From assembly GCF_016728505.1 (NCBI RefSeq), contig NZ_CP068159.1, forward strand, positions 558,001 to 622,000: DNA of 64,000 nt, written 5' to 3'. Both the position numbers and the translations under genes were made by a program. This DNA comes from Corynebacterium riegelii. GTDB taxonomy: Bacteria > Actinomycetota > Actinomycetes > Mycobacteriales > Mycobacteriaceae. The number at the start of each line of letters is the position of its first letter. Position 1 is the stretch's first letter. A model generated the notes under the pieces. That model saw nothing but the letters and a program-made list of their open reading frames with translations. It was not told where the DNA came from and ran no database searches. This document shows, piece by piece, positions 61,542 through 64,000 of the stretch.

Positions 61542-63008
61542 CTAGTAAGAGCTGGAACCACCCGCACCCGAAAAGCCCGAGCTGAAGCCCGTGTTCGCGC
61601 TAAACGAAGACGAGGACGAAGACTGCGCAGCCTGGTGGGCCTCCACGTTGGAGGAATGCCAGCTGTAGATAGTCACGTACGGGATGTAGTTGGAGTAGAT
61701 GTAGCCAGGATCCGTAAGGCGCGGAGCGTAGAGCTTGTTGTACTCCTTCACGTCCGAGAACTCGCGGCGCTTGATCTCCGGGATGAGCTGGTTGTAATCA
61801 GAAAGAATGCGGGTGAACTGGTCCACAAACTTCGGATAATCCGGGTTCTGGTCCAGGTAATCCAGGCCGCGCTCCAACTTGGCCAGCTCGCGCTTCAGCT
61901 CCTGGTCCTTGATCTGGCGGCGGGCCTTGATCACGTCCGTGCGCACCTCATTGATAATCACGGCGCGCTCAGCCGGATCGCCCTGCTCAACCGCAAACAG
62001 GCGGTTGATGTTCTCCTCCGCGTTACCCGTGTCCTGCACGGTCTCGGCGAACTTGGCCAGCTTCTTGTGGTTCTCCCACGCCTGGCGGTCCGTGCCCACC
62101 TCCAGCTGCATCGCGTCATGCATGCCCAGGAAGCGGTCGCGCACCTCCTCCCACTGCTTGCGCAGCTCCGCGTTAGCAAACGCGCTAGACACGGAATTGG
62201 CGCGAATGTCCAACTCATCAATGCGCTGGCTCAGACCCGTGAACTCGCGGCCAATGATCGCATGGTTCTCGCGGGCCTGAGCAATCGCTTTCCTGCGTTT
62301 GCTGCGCTGGCTCGCCGCAATCGCGCCACCCGCCAGCGTCACGCCGCCAACACCAGCGCCAAGGCCGATGCCAGCGGCTGCCTTGTTGCCGGCGGCGCTG
62401 TCAACCGGGTAGTTCTGCGCGGCATCAATGTCCATGGCAAGGTCCGCGCCGGCGAAGTAGCCGGCCGGGATATTGTCGTCCCGCAGCCCAGGCTTCATCG
62501 CCTCAAGGGCGTCCTCCAGGCGCTCGCCGGAGCGCAAGTAGAGCTGGTTGGCAACGTCCTCACCGGCGAAGATGAAGTTGTTGCGGCCTTTGACGTCGGT
62601 GCCAACGATCAACATGCCATCCGCAAACTTCTTGTCCAGGATTTGGTCCGGGAAGTTATCACGCAGGAAGTTCTCTACCGCGTCGTTGACGTTCTCGCGG
62701 CCCTCGTCCAGCGTGATGAAGTGGAGCTTCTTCACCGTGTCCGGGTGCTGGAGACGCTCCACGTCACGAAGCAGGCGCGCCTCATCATCCGCCAGCATCA
62801 CATCCGAGGGGTCCGAGATCTCCACCGCGGGTGCCTCGGCCTGGGTGGCAATCACCACAGGCTCGGGCGTATCCGGCAGGGCGTAGCCCACCGTGCCGCC
62901 AATGCCGCCCAGCAAGGCAGTCAGGCCCAAGACGGCAGCCCAGTCCTTGCCCTTCGTGCTTCGAGATCCGCGGTATCCCTTATTGTTATCCGGATTCATG
63001 GCGGCCAT
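61542..63008 (-). CDS. DUF5129/TPM-like membrane-anchored protein
   Basis: 488 residues. One N-terminal membrane helix (WAAVLGLTALLGGIGGTVGY, an uncleaved anchor), an extracytoplasmic TPM-like domain (about 60-190: VMLADDEARLLRDVERLQHP, GMLIVGTDVKGRN) and a second helix near 215. A long coiled-coil region (about 240-420) and a Ser/Gly-rich end (SSSSSFSANTGFSSGFSGAG) follow. Such corynebacterial DUF5129 proteins are uncharacterised. ATG 63008 or 62999; no ribosome site. Confidence 0.75.
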   Translation of the reverse strand: MAAMNPDNNKGYRGSRSTKGKDWAAVLGLTALLGGIGGTVGYALPDTPEPVVIATQAEAPAVEISDPSDVMLADDEARLLRDVERLQHPDTVKKLHFITLDEGRENVNDAVENFLRDNFPDQILDKKFADGMLIVGTDVKGRNNFIFAGEDVANQLYLRSGERLEDALEAMKPGLRDDNIPAGYFAGADLAMDIDAAQNYPVDSAAGNKAAAGIGLGAGVGGVTLAGGAIAASQRSKRRKAIAQARENHAIIGREFTGLSQRIDELDIRANSVSSAFANAELRKQWEEVRDRFLGMHDAMQLEVGTDRQAWENHKKLAKFAETVQDTGNAEENINRLFAVEQGDPAERAVIINEVRTDVIKARRQIKDQELKRELAKLERGLDYLDQNPDYPKFVDQFTRILSDYNQLIPEIKRREFSDVKEYNKLYAPRLTDPGYIYSNYIPYVTIYSWHSSNVEAHQAAQSSSSSSFSANTGFSSGFSGAGGSSSY

Positions 63009-63153
63009 GGTACGCGCGGATATTCGGCTGGGCAGGGTGAGAGGGCAGCGTTAGGCGTCGACAAGCAAAAAGCCCCTGCGCACGTGTAACGTTTGAGCTG
63101 TACACCCCACAACGGATCGTTCGGCACGTACCTGCCGATGGAGGAGAACACTA

Positions 63154-64000
63154 TGGCAACCGTGACCTATGACCAGGCCACCCGTATTTACCCCGGCGCG
63201 GACAAGCCCAGCGTTGACCGCCTGAACCTGGAAATCGCAGACGGCGAATTCCTCGTGCTCGTCGGCCCGTCCGGCTCCGGCAAGTCCACCGCACTGCGCA
63301 TGCTCGCAGGCCTGGAAGACACCAATGAGGGCCGCATTCTCATCGGGGACAAGGACGTGACCAACGCCAGCCCCAAAGAGCGCGACATTGCCATGGTGTT
63401 CCAGAACTACGCCCTGTACCCGCACATGACCGTGCGCGAGAACATCGGTTTTGCGCTGAAGATTGCGGGTATGGACAAGGGCGAGATCAACCGTCGTGTG
63501 GAAGAGGCAGCGGCAACGCTGGACCTGACGCAGTACCTGGACCGCAAGCCGAAGGCCCTGTCCGGTGGTCAGCGCCAGCGCGTGGCCATGGGTCGTGCGA
63601 TTGTGCGTGAGCCGCAGGTGTTCCTTATGGACGAGCCGCTGTCCAACCTGGACGCCAAACTCCGCGTGCAAACCCGTACCCAGATTGCTAACCTGCAGCG
63701 TCGCATGGGCGTGACCACCCTGTACGTCACGCACGACCAGACCGAGGCGCTGACCATGGGCGACCGCATCGCCGTGCTGAACTTCGGCGTCTTGCAGCAG
63801 GTAGGCACCCCGCGTGAGCTTTATGATCACCCGGATAACGTCTTCGTTGCTGGTTTCATCGGCTCGCCCGCCATGAACCTGTCCACCTTTGATGTGGATC
63901 CGCAGACCCGCACCGCGCGCATCGGTCAGGCGAGCATCCCGCTGGACGACGCTACGCTCAACGCCCTATCCGTGGAAGACAACGGCCAGGTGATCCTTGG
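63154..64000 (+). CDS. ABC transporter ATPase, MsmX/UgpC type (partial)
   Basis: The first 282 residues of a sugar-import ATPase; it runs off the window. Walker [10 protein letters not shown] (39-47), Q-loop [10 protein letters not shown], signature [14 protein letters not shown], Walker [15 protein letters not shown], and switch His in [11 protein letters not shown] regulatory OB-fold starts near 245. It energises uptake of maltose-like sugars or glycerol phosphate with separate permeases. GGAGGAG 6 nt before the ATG. Confidence 0.95.

Overview
The window is high-GC actinobacterial DNA, most likely Corynebacterium. Support comes from the gene content (actinobacterial leucyl-tRNA synthetase, DtxR/MntR-type regulator, class Ib nrdIEF, MksBEFG/Wadjet, IS1249-type elements). 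It also comes from many start codons with a TAnnnT box only 6-8 nt upstream, the signature of leaderless transcripts. No rRNA, tRNA or CRISPR array was recognised.

Layout. 1-8.2 kb looks like ordinary chromosome: the end of a NarL-type two-component pair, an MFS exporter, a half-pirin, a pRiA4b ORF-3-like protein, VanZ-like and multi-pass membrane proteins, and leuS. 8.3-44 kb is an accessory defence/toxin island. It holds two Schlafen/AlbA_2-type ATP-binding genes, a CrcB/Fluc pair, hipBA, a Fic protein, gltS, a complete Wadjet operon jetABCD, a HipA-like kinase with a DUF3037 partner, a DUF2200 gene, a GIY-YIG/DUF4357 protein, an SF1 helicase next to a 2115-residue DruE-like DUF1998 helicase, and an Abi_2 gene broken by an IS1249-family element. 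44.6-47.3 kb is two IS3 elements. 47.5-53.4 kb is a class Ib ribonucleotide reductase module (nrdI-nrdE-nrdF, a small gene and an FMN reductase) behind an MntR-like regulator. An ssb remnant and a third IS3 element follow. 55-59 kb is a small catabolic cluster (SLC13 permease, 3-hydroxyacyl-CoA dehydrogenase-like enzyme, SDR) divergent from a LysR regulator. A second IS1249-family element follows, then a DUF5129-type protein and the start of an MsmX/UgpC-like ABC ATPase.

The most unusual content is a repeat system threaded through the defence island. About a dozen copies of a roughly 45-60 bp palindromic core lie only between genes. Several belong to larger units (U1 8304-10592, U2 12191-12601, U3 16934-18019, U4 24717-25707, U5 27961-30630). 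The fullest unit, U5, reads: core, 83-bp inverted-repeat element, remnant of a small secreted-protein gene, CACTTT-rich array, AlbA_2-type gene, second CACTTT array, inverted double core. U3 and U4 carry the same ends and array but no AlbA_2 gene, and they directly bracket the Wadjet operon. U1 carries the other AlbA_2-type gene between two copies of a different, GAATTGTTT-rich array. In both AlbA_2 genes the array reaches the predicted promoter. This suggests self-controlled regulator-plus-operator-array units whose repeats also act as recombination points for exchanging defence cargo. The unit assignment is inference from repeats visible in this one sequence.
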